From contig NC_064239.1 in the NCBI RefSeq assembly GCF_023101765.2, positions 124,001-188,000 on the forward strand: a DNA stretch of 64,000 bases. Reading direction: 5' to 3'. This DNA comes from Spodoptera frugiperda. Taxonomy: Eukaryota; Arthropoda; Insecta; Lepidoptera; Noctuidae. This document shows positions 51,701-62,124 of this stretch, piece after piece; position 1 is the stretch's first letter; the number at the start of each line of letters is the position of its first letter. The notes below the pieces were generated by a model, which saw nothing but the letters and a program-made list of their open reading frames with translations, had not been told where the DNA came from and made no database searches. The position numbers were made by a program, and so were the translations under genes.

Positions 51701-54700
51701 TAATGATGAGGCCAGCTAATGACGTATCCACGGAGCTGGTTGTCAATAGCGTAGTGAATCAGTAGCGCGCCGCGGCCGCGTGAGTAACGGAACGGACGGC
51801 AGCGGGAGCGCGCCAAATATGCGCGCCATCTTACCGGGGCCGGGAATCTCCATCGAGATCCCAAATTCAAAACAAAATAATTAAATGACCTGTCCGCCGA
51901 AATTCTGATGAACTGCATGTTTTGTATCGCTCACAAAAGTTCGATGAATTTCATTTACTTGTCCGAACATCTGACTCAACGCGCAATTGAACTACCGACT
52001 TTACACTTCTACACTTTTCCCACATACCACATCCGTTTCTGTGGAAGTTGACAAAATTGGCGGTATGCGAGGATGCCAGATGGATGCCACATCACCAAAG
52101 AATGGGCGCCGATAATATTTTGGCAGCAAGTCAAGCACGGCAACCATGCAGCGCGTGCCTTCAACGTTACAACGTGAACAACACATTCAACGCGAAAGAA
52201 TTAATTGAAAAAAATAAATATTTCACATTTCTTGAGCGTGATGTTGTTTTCTACAGAGAATACAAAAACAATCGAGTTACATCGCGCCCCTACTCGCGGC
52301 CGAAGATACGCTCTGGGCGTAATGACCGGTGCTCAGATGATCCATTAAGATACGCCAGCATTTTGGGGCAGATCACATCTAGCCTCGACTCCCCAGGGAT
52401 ACAACATGAGGGAAAGGTCAAAAATATTCAGGGCCTATACATGGAAATCCAAAGATAAGCAAACCACGTTTTAATTTGAACTTACAGCTACTCATCAAAA
52501 ACCCCTAGCAGGCACTTTTTACATTCTAAATGTAAGACCACTGATTAATTATCGTCCGTGAGCTACTAGTATTAATTAACATAAACATTATCTACAGGTT
52601 TATGGTAGGTAAGTAAAGTAACTTCAACTCTCAGACAATAAAAAACGAAAAGATATTCTTAAGAAAACATAATGATAGTGATTGGGTAGGTATAGGTAGC
52701 ACCAAGAGCACATTCTTTGCAGTCGCATAGTTTAGCGAGCGGTGACCCTAAACACAGGTGACCCATATAATGCAAACGGTACGGTATATTCCGCAGTTAC
52801 ATGTCGCACGAGCAACCTAATTTTAACAAATATAGTTTCCAATTATAGTGTAGTGAATAATGTTTATACGAAATTATATAAATTGGCCAACAATTACGGT
52901 TCAAAGTTTAGTTTCCGCGAATGTACGTGAGTCAGTAACCGTGTGAGATGAATGGAACGCGCCTCGCTCACTGACTCATCGCATCCATTCATAAGTTTTT
53001 TGGCGCGCTTTCTACTCGTAACATATTATCACTACGTTAGTTGCCAATAGATGGCGCTGTTACCAAATATATTATGCGTTACGAATTCCACACGAATGTA
53101 TAAGGATATTTTTTTCAATGACTATTATACTAACTACCTATACTACTAACTAATAACTATTAACAGACAAAAATATTATTCATAATTCATTTCATAACTA
53201 AAAGGCAAATATTTTAGTTACAATAGTCATATACCTCAGTAACAGGTTTCGTTCAGTGGCTGGCTCATGGATGAGATGTTAGTACAGTGTAAATAAGTTT
53301 TATTACAGTGTAATTAATTAAGTTTTGTAAAATAGATGTGGATATATAATAACCTTACTTATAAACGAGATAATTAAACTATGACTGCACGGTTTTAGCC
53401 ACTTTTAGAATTAAAACTGAAAACATTGTTATGAAGTATTGTTCAGAGGTAGATTGATAAGGTCTGAAATCGAAGTCATAACTTCATAAGCTAATAGGTA
53501 AATAGTGTATCTTGTCAAAATATTGAAGACGAGTTTTAAAGTAATTTGGGTGTAACTTCAACCTTCTTTTTAAGCACATTGTACGTTATTATGGTTTAAT
53601 TAACATTCTTAGGGTTAGTACTCACTGTAGTCTGCCGCGGCAGCCTGGCTGGTGGTGGCCTGGTGCTCGGGCAGCGGCTCCGGCGGCGGCTGCCCCGTGG
53701 CGCCGGCGTGCGCGTGCCGCAGGTACGCGTAGTAGATGCGCGCCGACTGCTCGCTGCCCGAGCACACCTGCAGGACATACAGCAAGGGAATTAATCAGTA
53801 ATTTGTTACAAATATATAAGTGTAATCAAAGAAGTAAATAGACAATAATTGATATCATTGTGATGAACAGATGACTGTTGTTTTTACGCAAAACCTACTG
53901 AATGGTTCGAAATGATATTTGCAGTTTCAGTCAGTCAGTGTTTTTCAGTCAGTTAGTTCGTGTTTCATAAACTACTCATTTAAAGAATTTAACTGTACAG
54001 TAACCTATATCTACTTAATTACTGATGTTTTACACAACATTACGCAATCTAATTGGACGCGGTTTTAACTTAACTTTCAGAGGTCGTGTTACAGTTACTC
54101 CAATCTGTTAGTGTTTCAGTTCGATGACTGTACTGTGGCCGCTTGGAATCGGGGAAGTACGGAGATTGCATTCACAGTTTTGGTCTTATTGATCTAATGT
54201 TAACTGTTACTGTATGATACTCTGATAAACTGAAACTGACTGTAAGCACTGTTTAATGACAGCCACGAGAGTATTGTGTGTACAAACCCGGTATTACCCT
54301 CATTATACACATGTAATTATTACATCAGTTATTAAACGTTGTATGAAGTTGGATTGGGTAAAGAATGATGAAATGAAAGCAAATAATGTTTGTTATTAGG
54401 TCACTTCTAATTGGAAAGGAGGACGTATACTGTATGGAATAGTGCTTTAACAGATGGAATGTAGACTGGAACAAGGAATGTAAGTGTACCTGCACCCAGT
54501 TGTCCTCGGTGAGGGCCAGCAGCGCGCGGCCGGTGTCGGGCAGCAGGTGCTTGCGCGGCGCGCACACGCCGAACGTGCGCGCCACCCAGCGCACGCACCG
54601 CAGCACATCGGGACGCTCCCACTTCTCTGGATCTGCACAAACCACGCCAAATTACAATATTATATCCATCCACCCTACAAATACATACATTAAACATGTG

Positions 54701-57700
54701 TAAGAAAACATGAGAGCGATTATTATAGACGATGTAAACTGAAAGACACAGTGTTCTCAGATCGCTTATCACCTCGCTGTCCATGATCTGGGCTATCGTG
54801 GTCACGGTACAACCGCACCTAGTGATGCAAACAGATTCATTTTTAAAATGCGAATTTGATGTAGTTTTATATTCAAAGCGCATTTTCTTTTTCAGGAGAA
54901 ATAAACAGAATCTATGAGTTATTTATAGGTGCCACAAATGTAATGTCAAAAGAATGAAAAGACCTTATAAGGATTGGTAGAGACGGCGTTCTGTAGTTTT
55001 AGCTTAACCCAAACCTCAACTTCATGGGATAAAGATGTGCATTTATGGTTGTTGTACTCTATATTCAGACGCGGCGACGAAAATTCAAGTTACCCAATTC
55101 TCAAACTATAACCCATAATTATTCTTTAATTTCTTAATAAGATTCAGGAATAATAAGTAAAATAGATCAAAACCATCTAAAACCAGAATAGAAGATCAAC
55201 GTTATGTATATTACGCTGATGTTCTCTTTTTGATATTCGATGTTTGTTTCATAAAATATCTCTGATATTCTTGTAAGTATTCTTGAACTGTAGCGTCGTT
55301 TGCAGTGGAAGTATTGTTATACAAATATACAAGTACATTAAAACATTGTACAGTTGGACACGTGGATAGTGATGTGTATCCAACAGCCACTATAGCTAAA
55401 TGCACGTGTAATGTGTAATGAAGGTTACAAAGTACAGGTGTGCCTCAATTTGGCGACAAGGAAGCCGATCTGCACATAGTTAGCGTTAATCGTTTAGATA
55501 ATAATTATTGTAACTGATAACGGACAGCAACAGGTGGTGTCTAATTATCTAATCTTGGCGATACTTAGAGAGAGCAGCGATTATAGAAATCATAAACATT
55601 GAAAAGCTTCGCTATCACTGATATAGTATTGTACGCGTGTACGGTACTGTCATAGTAATTATTTGGAATTTTATATCGATAATGATTATGATATATTCTC
55701 GATAGTATACCGCATGTAGCCAGTTACTTATTAGTGTTATTAGGTAAGGGGTTTTTACCACTGAATTTTAGTCAATTCTAGAAGGTCGCATTCTGTAGAC
55801 CGATTTGCAGTCATTGGGAGACCTACGCTTTGTTTAACTTTGGAAGTTTTTTGATTAACGTGACTGTTGAATTTGAGTTTCTTTCAGGTCAATATACTTC
55901 TATATTAGTAACTATAAAGTAATTTAACGAGTTACAGCGCGTACTTCGAATGTAAATGTAATGTAATGAAACTAGAGCAGCTCGTAGCTCTGTCGTAGCG
56001 CCCTCGTAGCAGTGAGGCTATTGGGGCTAAACACTTGGTTTGACTGCGAATAGAGCAATTCTAATACATACATATTCTGAACAAATTGCCATTATAAGTA
56101 TTTCTTGCGTAAGAATATAGAGGTTTGTAATTCAGGTTTATAAACCACGACTATCTATTAATTTATTCTGGACGATATTTTGCATTGTCTGTAATTATGG
56201 TTATTGTGTTCGCTATAGAAATCAACTGTGCGAATTGAATGCTGCTGTTCACACACTATTGTAGGACTTATTTCAAATTCTAAAGTCTATTACTATCTAT
56301 TATAGCCTATCTATTATAGAATTATACCAGGTAAGGTTTTAAATTATTGCAGTTATGATTCTCATGTTGTATTGTATAATTTACATAATTTATTGTAAAA
56401 CGCCTTTGATATTCTATAGTACAACATTTTAGGTATTCATTAATTTTTTAAGTATTAAACGAAGAAATATTAGGTAGTAATATACAACTTTATAAATAAG
56501 GAAATACTAGAATAGGTATGAAGTAGAGCCCCGACTTGCTGACATTTTATATTCTATCGTATAGTATGTGTATAGTAATGTACCTATTTCAGTTACAGCA
56601 ATGATTGAATAAATGATTGACAAGTGTTTTTTAATGCTTCTGAAAGTGCAACATGTTTCACTGTGCACATATTTAAGCCTCTAGAGCTGGGTGAGGGCTT
56701 GTGAAAAACAGTGGATAAAACCTCGGCAACAATTACACGAATTATTTTCAGTAGTTTGTGTGAAACATGATGAAGAATATTTTTTGTAGTGAATATTATT
56801 TTATGTAAATGTATTTTGTTCTATTTATTGTAGTTTCTTAAACTTCCGACCAATTGTTTCATATTGAAGGCAGGTCGGTACATATCTTCATCAACTTCGA
56901 CTATAATCAATATATTTTTTTATATGATAGAAAATATATTAGGTGCTTTATATACGCCTGCGTTAAATACCGATAAACATAACCTAATTATTTAACTCTA
57001 GAGTTAGTAGAAAGAGAAATTCTAATTAAGAATAAAATAGGGACCTAGTATTGATACCTTGTATATGGTTATTGGTGACAAAATATTGACAGCTTTGTAT
57101 GGTACAAATATAATAGTGATTTGTATTCATATATTTATATAATTTAAATGATTCATGCATGCATATTAAGTACATATAAGTATATAATAATTGCATTACG
57201 TAAGTAAAGTTGTAGTAATATTTCTGCATAAATTGATTTTAACTAATCGTAGTTAGGTAGGCCTAAATGCAACCCCGCGCCCGGCCGCACAGTAATTTTT
57301 ATTACTTAATTTTTTAACACCATCACGACATGCATCACGCCACTATATAATTACCTAATTAAAGAAATCAATAATTTATTCATTTACAATTTAATTGTAA
57401 TTCATTTTATTTTAAATATTACTCATAGAACTGCATGAGGTCAGAGTTCGTGTCGTTAACCAAATAAGGTTATTGTTAACCAAAACAGTAATTAATAACC
57501 TTATTTTATTTTGTAATGGAAAGGGTTTTAATGCATCGAATCAATTCTCAAAATTACCAAATTATAGATGCCTACTTGTGTGAATGGAATTACTAGTAAG
57601 CGAATTTTTTAGGTTCATATTTTTCTGTCTGGTTTTAAAACAATGCATACCTATTTGTCAACCAAAAATTACAATGCACATCACAGAGAAATATTTTCCT

Positions 57701-57953
57701 TAACCCATGCAAATACATACGCGGCTACCACACAGGGGGAACTAGACACAACCCTAGGCAGTAAGCGGAGGTCCTGGCCAGAGCCGGCACCAGGCCAGCG
57801 CCAGGGCACGACACAACAACTGAACCATAACACCTTAGACTTAGAGCCCATGATCGCACCACACGTGGTCACTAGCACATCACAACACTGTCACAGGCGG
57901 ACATTACCGGCGGGCACGGTGTCATCCCCCGACTCGTCCACGTCGGAGTCCAT
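30649..57953 (-). CDS. ETS transcription factor, ERG/FLI subfamily, PNT + ETS domains
   Basis: Sequence-specific DNA-binding regulator acting in the nucleus. Six minus-strand exons keep phase: 57908-57953, 54490-54632, 53626-53767, 37965-38074, 37539-37685 and 30649-30795, giving 244 aa. Residues 1-15 are acidic (MDSDVDESGDDTVPA). About 16-85 form the PNT/SAM domain (DPEKWERPDVLRCVRWVART, TEDNWVQVCSG). A linker follows, then the ETS domain from about 122 (GGQVQLWQFLLEELA; NEGEFRLSDPDEVARRWGRR; recognition helix LSRALRYYYDKNIMSK; VHGKRYAYRF). The tail is short. The ETS sequence resembles ERG/FLI and Drosophila Ets21C/Ets65A; the PNT domain favours the Ets21C/ERG side. Oddities: half the usual length, RFS in place of KFD after the last strand, and a duplicated exon-end array in the last intron. 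The family is firm; the orthologue is not. Confidence 0.88.
31091..31095. repeat. Target-site duplication of the copia-type element (left)
   Basis: GATAG directly before the 5' LTR; the identical GATAG follows the 3' LTR at 35901-35905. A 5-bp duplication is standard for Ty1/copia integration. Confidence 0.85.
31096..31292 (+). repeat. 5' LTR of the copia-type element
   Basis: It starts TATTGAGGTG and ends CCCTAATA, and carries an AATAAATAATATTT poly(A)-like region. It is identical to the 3' LTR except GTGTTCAT here versus GTGATCAT there. Confidence 0.95.
31293..31306 (+). other. Primer binding site of the copia-type element
   Basis: GGTTATGGGCCCAG, complementary to CTGGGCCCATAACC of initiator tRNA-Met (anticodon arm), as in Drosophila copia, where a cleaved half-tRNA primes reverse transcription. 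Confidence 0.85.
31524..35156 (+). CDS. Copia-type Gag-Pol polyprotein (truncated by a frameshift)
   Basis: 1210 codons encoding Gag and most of Pol in one frame. In order: Gag with a CCHC zinc knuckle (CYRCGRRGHIAREC, about residue 226); aspartic protease (WCIDSGCTGHMC, about 285); integrase with an HHCC zinc finger (about 415-465) and D,D-35-E core (HTDVCGPM about 482, SDNGREY about 546, AERKNRTL about 580); reverse transcriptase with IYVDDIIL (about 1066). Domain order with integrase before reverse transcriptase is diagnostic of Ty1/copia. The frame stops at 35154-35156, just before RNase H, where the sequence looks one base short. The rest continues in another frame from 35150. Codon use is AT-rich, unlike the host exons. 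Confidence 0.92.
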   Translation: MAATIKIEPLKANNYDTWKIHMRAILKKNDLWEIVSGAMPQPARTDPKYSDWVKMDGKAESDILLAVSPSELAALDGLDTSKQVWDKLKSMYESSGPARKASLLKRLVLTRMNEGDDLRKHIADFFDAVKKLKEIGLVVIDELLAILLLYSLPDSFNMFRTAMESRDDLPSTEILKVKIVEDYEGRKVQHTTVQDQGALFVKRTNKPHQKSITRDHTLHNNKTQVECYRCGRRGHIARECRTKIVHKSKHSAKQAERSSSERQEYTTMFSTTEEARISEQSNSVWCIDSGCTGHMCNDKHMIKGFTRLDNELNLANHESTQITGMGQVSISVDTGCEKRLVDIQKVFYVPDLRTSLLSVSKMTDHGYEVHFTKQDAVVTDKNKKVHIRADRVGNLYHVRLGQQYSNNVQMVKKPIDMWHERLGHINERDLKAMVKNNLVHGLKFDDSEKLSDCETCLSQKMTCKPFPKSSEGRTNSLLEIVHTDVCGPMRHESYGKKKYFVTFIDDKSRWCEVYFIANKNDVFKVFKEYKAYVEKMTGLKIKNLQSDNGREYINTEFDEFLKKEGIRRRLTVPYTPQQNGVAERKNRTLIEMARCMMHQAGCPPGFWAEAINTANFIRNRCPTVALKGEIPYTVWKGKKPTVIYMNTFGAKLYYKEKGSKKGKFDANSEVGIFMGYDDKSKAYRIHDPKTKKIIIARDVNFMKASAFNNQYEEILESDNEEKESINIDLNKEHQSKEKAKEDRPYIKAIKTESRMRRSLENIQDNLETESTDRLTRKRHSTVLWERLIEPAKRGRGRPRLIRTGLVGRPRKEYQYQESNEKVTEGETDDEESEGQMSASMVTIDPMTWQEAERTSDSINWKNALEDEYLAQIKNETWNIVPRPNDRKVIGNRLVFTSKVTGKKIRLVAKGCSQRPGEDFHETSSPVVRSSSIRLIAALSSELGLEIHQMDVVTAYLNGTLDEEVYMEMPDEIDNVLDKIITKKQIGSRGQVVHDEKIIETAKLWMKKMNECDDAVCLLKKSLYGLRQSGLQWHKKLVSKLKLIGLESMPQDPCVFMSQNNHNIMLVAIYVDDIILATNDLAWMMNVKKELMKAFEMKDLGRINTCLGIEFERDEENRVYLNQKMYVEKLLERYGMSECKPVKTPMDGLVKLEKPKEIKIDVMKKLPYQNLIGALMYLSVSTRPDITYTVNYLSQFNTNFDVQHWQAANVC
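35150..35683 (+). pseudogene. Copia RNase H domain, frameshifted from Gag-Pol
   Basis: The C-terminal part of Pol in a different frame from the main polyprotein. It has the usual copia RNase H words: LRYLRGTSNYGL, GVVDADWGTNAIDRRS, ALSSTEAEYMAIAEAAKEAV, FNDNQSALKLAQ and TKHVDVRHHFIRD. It ends 20 bases before the 3' LTR. A single-base indel in the 35140s separates it from reverse transcriptase, so this copy should not yield a complete RNase H unless the assembly base is wrong. Confidence 0.9.
35704..35900 (+). repeat. 3' LTR of the copia-type element
   Basis: Same length as the 5' LTR with one mismatch. It is preceded by a polypurine tract at about 35692-35703 and followed by the GATAG duplication. 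Confidence 0.95.
36191..37581 (-). repeat. 16-copy minisatellite made of ETS exon end + 5' splice site + intron start
   Basis: Sixteen tandem units of 83, 85, 87 or 89 bp. On the minus strand each unit holds GCGCGCGCTGCGCTACTACT..., the codons for ALRYYYDKNIMSK, then AAG|GTACACAC, a (CA)n tract of variable length, CATCTTACATACAACATACATTAC, and the next unit. The right-most copy (donor at 37538/37539) is the true end of ETS exon 5; the other 15 lie in the intron. Donor-side ACCTT positions (plus strand): 36246, 36331, 36418, 36505, 36594, 36677, 36760, 36849, 36932, 37019, 37108, 37195, 37278, 37365, 37452 and 37537. Only the CA count varies much. No copy has an upstream acceptor AG. Confidence 0.95.
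37539..37685 (-). CDS. ETS gene exon 5: core of DNA-binding domain
   Basis: 49 codons, phase 0 at both ends. It carries NEGEFRLSDPDEVARRWGRR, KQKPNMNYDKLSRALRYYYD and KNIMSK. The two arginines of RALR contact the GGA core in ETS proteins. The donor GTACAC is weak relative to GTRAGT. The acceptor is TGCAG at 37686-37690. Confidence 0.93.
37965..38074 (-). CDS. ETS gene exon 4: linker and start of ETS domain
   Basis: Joined in phase to exon 3 through A+AC (Asn). It encodes PYGALSGCARAAGGQVQLWQ then FLLEELAAGAPGICWE, the first helix of the ETS domain. NPY...GQVQLWQF parallels DPYQ...GQIQLWQF of ERG/FLI. It ends GAG|GTAATG in phase 0. Confidence 0.9.
39415..39542 (-). repeat. Partial SINE (family A)
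   Basis: Only the 3' part of the family is present (ACGTCACGCCTTTTATTCCC through GTCCCATGTAATAGGGG), matching the left end of the 2683-2957 copy. The tRNA-like head is missing. Confidence 0.65.
40051..40168 (-). repeat. tRNA-derived SINE (family B), decayed
   Basis: Shares AACATACAA...TTCACA...ACACCCAGAC and GTTGCTCCGTGCGGGAATCG with the copy at 59070-59215. Box B (complement of GGGAATCGAAC) is present; box A is degraded. Confidence 0.6.
45481..46039. mobile_element. pogo/Tigger-like MITE, second family
   Basis: 559 bp. The left end CAGAAGAATCCGTTTATTAT and right end (complement CAGTAGAGTCCGTTTATAAT) form imperfect inverted repeats, flanked by TA dinucleotides. Internal motifs such as TTATTATGACG and CGGATATAATGAC recur in both orientations. 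The ends differ from the 20191-20653 element, so it is a separate family. No transposase frame. Confidence 0.65.
53626..53767 (-). CDS. ETS gene exon 3: end of PNT domain and linker
   Basis: 47 codons plus one base. VCSGSEQSARIYYAYLRHAH closes the PNT/SAM fold, in the position of the ERG segment that ends in LSHLHYLRE. A Pro/Glu/Gln-rich linker follows (GQPPPEPLPEHQATTSQAAA). It ends DY + A at a GTGAGT donor. Confidence 0.85.
54490..54632 (-). CDS. ETS gene exon 2: PNT (pointed/SAM) domain
   Basis: It completes Asp with the G left by exon 1 and encodes DPEKWERPDVLRCVRWVART, FGVCAPRKHLLPDTGRALLA and LTEDNWVQ, the PNT helical bundle of ETS proteins (a protein-interaction module). It ends CAG|GTACAC in phase 0, the same donor hexamer as exon 5. 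Confidence 0.87.
54633..57907 (-). other. Intron 1 of the ETS gene
   Basis: 3.3 kb of AT-rich DNA. A CGTAG-containing patch lies at about 55978-56013. Nothing coding was recognised. An ATGGACAGCGAG followed by GTGATAAG on the minus strand (about 54770-54800) looks exon-like but has the wrong phase for exon 2. Confidence 0.55.
57908..57953 (-). CDS. ETS gene exon 1: start codon and acidic N-terminus
   Basis: ATG at 57951-57953 (minus) encodes MDSDVDESGDDTVPA plus one G before a GTAATG donor. The spare G joins AT of exon 2 to give Asp. An in-frame TAG about 14 codons upstream makes this the first usable ATG. Inference from phase and donor; moderate confidence. Confidence 0.7.
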
Positions 57954-58030
57954 GCGTCCATTGCGGGGCGCCAGGTTGTCCTCACTCGGAACCACCGAAC
58001 ACTAGGGGACGCGGCGCGCCAACACGCACG

Positions 58031-58038
58031 TTTTTATA
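58031..58038 (-). promoter_or_regulatory. TATA box of the ETS gene (predicted)
   Basis: TATAAAAA on the minus strand, about 80 bases before the start codon, within a GC-rich stretch (about 57990-58215). Transcription would begin around 58005 and leave a leader of about 50 bases. Other promoters in the introns are possible. Confidence 0.4.
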
Positions 58039-59069
58039 CTAAGATTCGCGACACCGCGTCACCGACGTGACGTAGGTATTCGTCACCGCAATCTGCGCTC
58101 ACCGACACACCAGGAAAACGCTTTCTGGGAAGCTGCGCGCGCGACCGCGCCGAGCTCTGCATGCACCGCGCACGCGCCACACTCGCACTGCACCGCGCTG
58201 CTGCCGCCGCGCTACAATATATTGTCAACTCCTCGGTGACACCAGCCAGCCAGATAAACTATCCAGTAGTGGCTTTTCGCCGATAATGAGATAATACTAC
58301 AAAATATTGATAGGCACTATTACAGCGACAGAATAATTATTTCACTCATTTGAATAATTCTGTAAAATAATATTTAATAATTTTGATATTATTTTGTAAC
58401 GTTATTATATTAATTAAGTCTTTTATAACCGGCTCCATAGATGGCGCACAGTGGCACTGCCAACTCGTACAGGCTTCAGGATTTTTATAGCCAACAATCA
58501 GAGCAGTCAGCAATAGAAATATATTTTTAGCAAATAATTATCCTAATTCTAATTTTAGACTACTATCTACTGGTAGATATCGGTAGATATGAGTCAGCGC
58601 GCGTACTCCGCTATACGTAGGCGTCACAATGTGTAATGGTGATTACAGAGATAGACCGGTGCGTAACAAAACAATGTAATTATTTATTTACAAGAACAGC
58701 ACTGAGTCCGCCATTAACTGAGGCAGATGTAACATTAACTCAAACATTTGAACCGCTAACGTGTCGACAGTTTACACTAGCGACCTCTATGAGCATCGTT
58801 CGAGTTACGATCTCCGAAATTGTTCAAATAACTAGGATAAAGTGCTCAGTGAATTACTGTTAACTGTAACACAGAATACCACCAGCTCCCTTGTCTAATA
58901 AGAAAAAAAATAGTAAATACTTATTAGATTTTTTTCTAAGTATGTAACTATTACGTACTTTGAACTTAGAAACAGGAGTGACGTAACTCATGGGCTATCT
59001 GTTTGGAAATGGTCACCATACTTGACATACTAAGCTACATTAGCGGCATCATGAATATGTTATCACCCA

Positions 59070-59215
59070 AACATACAATTTCACATGCACATGACACCCA
59101 GACCGGAAACAACAATTTGTGGATCACACAAAGAGTTGCTCCGTGCGGGAATCGAACCCTCTACCCGTTGCACGGCAGCCAGTTGCCCAGCCACCGCGCC
59201 AACCGTGCAGTCTGT
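59070..59215 (-). repeat. tRNA-derived SINE (family B)
   Basis: On the minus strand it has a clear tRNA head: GCACGGTTGGCGCGGTGGCT (box A TGGCGCGGTGG), then GGGTTCGATTCC (box B). The body CCGCACGGAGCAACTCTTTG, GTGATCCACAAATTG follows. Related to 40051-40168 and to the head at 63008. Confidence 0.7.
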
Positions 59216-61589
59216 AGCGCGCTGCAGGAAATTAATTTTATTATATACCAGTACTATTGTCCTATAAAATAAGAAAGGATTTTCAATAGTCGATATTTGC
59301 AGTAGTAGCAGGAAATTCATACTTTGCTGAACTTTGACATTAGAACAACTCACACACGTCACAAAACAGACGCAATATCAAGCATTTTACATGTGTAATC
59401 TCTGATTATAATGACTACGACTTCGAAGAGCAAACATTTTTTTGTTGTTATTTGAATTTCTCGGACCTAGAGTCTACTTCTGTTCTTCAGAAGTTCAGAA
59501 AGTCTAGTTACTTAGTATACTATGTATAAATGTGTCAAGGTGTGATGTACCCACGCAATCAAAACAAGTAAAGCCTGAAAGTTTTATCTGACGAAATACT
59601 TAGCGATATATATAAATATTCATACTTTATCTTATAAATAAACTTATCTATTAGTCTGAACTGATAAACTACTTACGTGCTTAATTTCTAAAATTCACGC
59701 ACTACAAAATTATCATATTATTGTTTCTTATTTTCCTGTCAGATACAATTACCTGTACTATCGGAGCTGAACAGATGTTAACTTACATCAGTTCTTTTTA
59801 ATTCGAGATAAAACAAATTCTAAGAAATAAATGTCCAAAGCAAATAAGTATAATAATATTGGCACACTTTTGGACCTCTGTGTACATCTTGCATGAGTTT
59901 CAGGGAATCAAATAAGTTATAATCTATTATCAGCGGGATTTAGCAGAATTCTCCTTGAAGTGGTGTCTCGCTAGTCGTATCGATGGCCCCGCGCTTCAAC
60001 TGTTTGTGGTTGTGAGTTGTTAGCGCCACTCTATCAAGGACATAGACTATTGTGGTATACTTAGGTAAATACATAATGAAGTTTACATTCCTAGAAAGAC
60101 TAATATATATCTTTGTACATTAATGTGTATGTAGTATGCAAGTGCTCTCAGAGGCTAAATAAAACTGCTGTAAGTTATGAATGAAGGCAGTGTCGTACCC
60201 ACCATTCTCTGACGTAATAAGAATTGATTGTTAGTCTGTGTGGAGAGGTCTGACTGAGGCTTAGATATATCACCAGTAGTGTAGGATATGTTTGTTTATT
60301 ATTACATCATGAGTACTACTGATAGTACTATCGAGTTGTAACTACTTAAAATTGATATACATATGAGTACCATTATTACATAAGTATAAGTACAATTTAA
60401 TAATCGGGAATGGTAGCGGAGCCAATATGCAAATTAGATGAGATAGATGATTTTTTTTAGTTAGTATTGTGCAAGTATTTTACTAATAACTATGATACAT
60501 ACATTAATACCTACATTGAATAAATAGTGGCTACTTTTCACTTTCCCCTCGCGTAAATTAGGTAATACATAACAACAAAGCGTTAATTTATTTATTATCC
60601 TTCTGCTCGCTATCACTAATCAATACAATAACACTGACATCAAAACATTACTGTTACTTATTGTGATAACGGCTGGATGCGGTGATTCATCTGACTAATG
60701 TGGTGATAACGGTGATAACCAGACAGGTGTGATTGCGAGCTGACTGGACGCGCGTGGTACAACTATAGGTACAAGCGCTGTGTGTCCGCGGCTGCTATCA
60801 TATGCAGTTATGTCACACGAACAATTCGACAACATTTTGTTTAGAACTGAAACACAAGTACTGTGACTAACTGACTGACTCAGTACGAGTGCTCTCCATT
60901 TAATCTAGCTTAGATTAGAAACACAAAGTCTAGGAGGAAGAGATATGTCAGACTATGTTCATCTCGGTACATACATCCTGTGTCGATACGTGATTACATA
61001 TCGAGATGGATAGCTTCATTAAATACTTCTATAGCAGGGGTTCCCAAACTTTTGCTCAATGACACATTTAAGATTCTCGTAAGTTAGGTACCACTATTAC
61101 TATTGCTTTTTTGATGTGGTTCCACAGTCTGAATTTCTTATTCTCTCATAAATGTAGTAATGTTTAGAATTTTGGAATCAGTTGCTCTTCTCAGTTGTGC
61201 TCTCAATATAAGTTTAATTTGAGCTATAACCGTGGTATTTATTGGACAGAAGTGTTATATAGAATAAAACATAAAATTATTTGTGAATTTGTTATATATT
61301 CTATAGTCTTGTGTACCACCGGTTGGTAACCACTGTTCTATGGTGAGTCGGACAGATACATAGATATCGTGTTTTTTGAAATTTTGATAAAAGAAGAACA
61401 GATTGATAGTTGAAAAAACACAGACAGCCGAAACCTGCATGCAACAGGTGACACAATACAATAGTAGGTACAATAATACCACCTGGACGAGGATAATGTT
61501 ATCATTAATCACGAAATCGATACAATTTGCGCATATTACCAGATTAATTATCTATACTTATAATAAATCTGTAGAGAGGTCCATTCTGT

Positions 61590-61669
61590 ACATGAAATAT
61601 ATTTCCAAAATAACTATCAGCGGGTGATTAGTGATCGATACTGACCCCAAAAATGCAATCAGAAAAATT

Positions 61670-61718
<49 letters not shown>

Positions 61719-61850
61719 ATGTTCTTTATAGAAATAAAAACCACTCGACAGATTCCAACGAAACTTGGTACAATTGTTCTTCATACTCCTGGGCAGGTTA
61801 TAGTATACATTTCATCACGCTACGATCAATAGGAGCAGAGCAGTGAAGGG
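61590..61850 (+). repeat. Helitron-like repeat copy with (GTCT)n
   Basis: Shares with 62125-62345 the order ATAATAAATCTGTAGA, TTCTGTACAT, GATCGATAC, GTCTGTCTGTCTGTATGTTC, GAAACTTGGTA and CCTGGG. The GTCT run here is about 12 units (61673-61719). This wording is typical of short non-autonomous lepidopteran Helitrons, but I did not verify the ends. Confidence 0.5.
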
Positions 61851-62124
61851 AAATGTTAGGAAAACAGGAGAACTTACTCCACTTTTTAAGCTTCCTTCGC
61901 GTGTGCAGCCTTCATGGTTAAAGCTACACAGAAATAATGTACGACGGAAATATTCTCCTTAAAATTGTTTAAAAAATATTCCACGACAGCAAATGTCTAT
62001 CTCTTATGGTTGACTCACAATAACACGCATAACTCCCGATAGCTTAGCAGTTCGGAGCTTTCTGATTATATTTGTCTACTCTTACGTTTATAACACTCTC
62101 ATTCATTCATTCATTCATATTCAT

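Larger units (their letters stand above)
38075..53625 (-). other. Intron 3 of the ETS gene (15.5 kb)
   Basis: AT-rich, with SINE pieces (39415-39542, 40051-40168), a pogo-like MITE (45481-46039) and simple repeats (GA at about 39727-39740, CA at about 40856-40874, GCC at about 42798-42823, TG at about 44225-44241). Isolated GC-rich islets stand out at about 40560-40660, 41005-41110, 43320-43415, 45190-45295, 48060-48140, 48645-48715, 49500-49690 and 51755-51840. None gives a convincing exon; they could be enhancers or alternative promoters. Confidence 0.55.

Noticed and set aside
54770..54800. ATGGACAGCGAG followed by GTGATAAG (minus) as the first ETS exon
   Set aside because: It leaves phase 0, whereas exon 2 needs one carried base. 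The 57908-57953 exon fits the phase.
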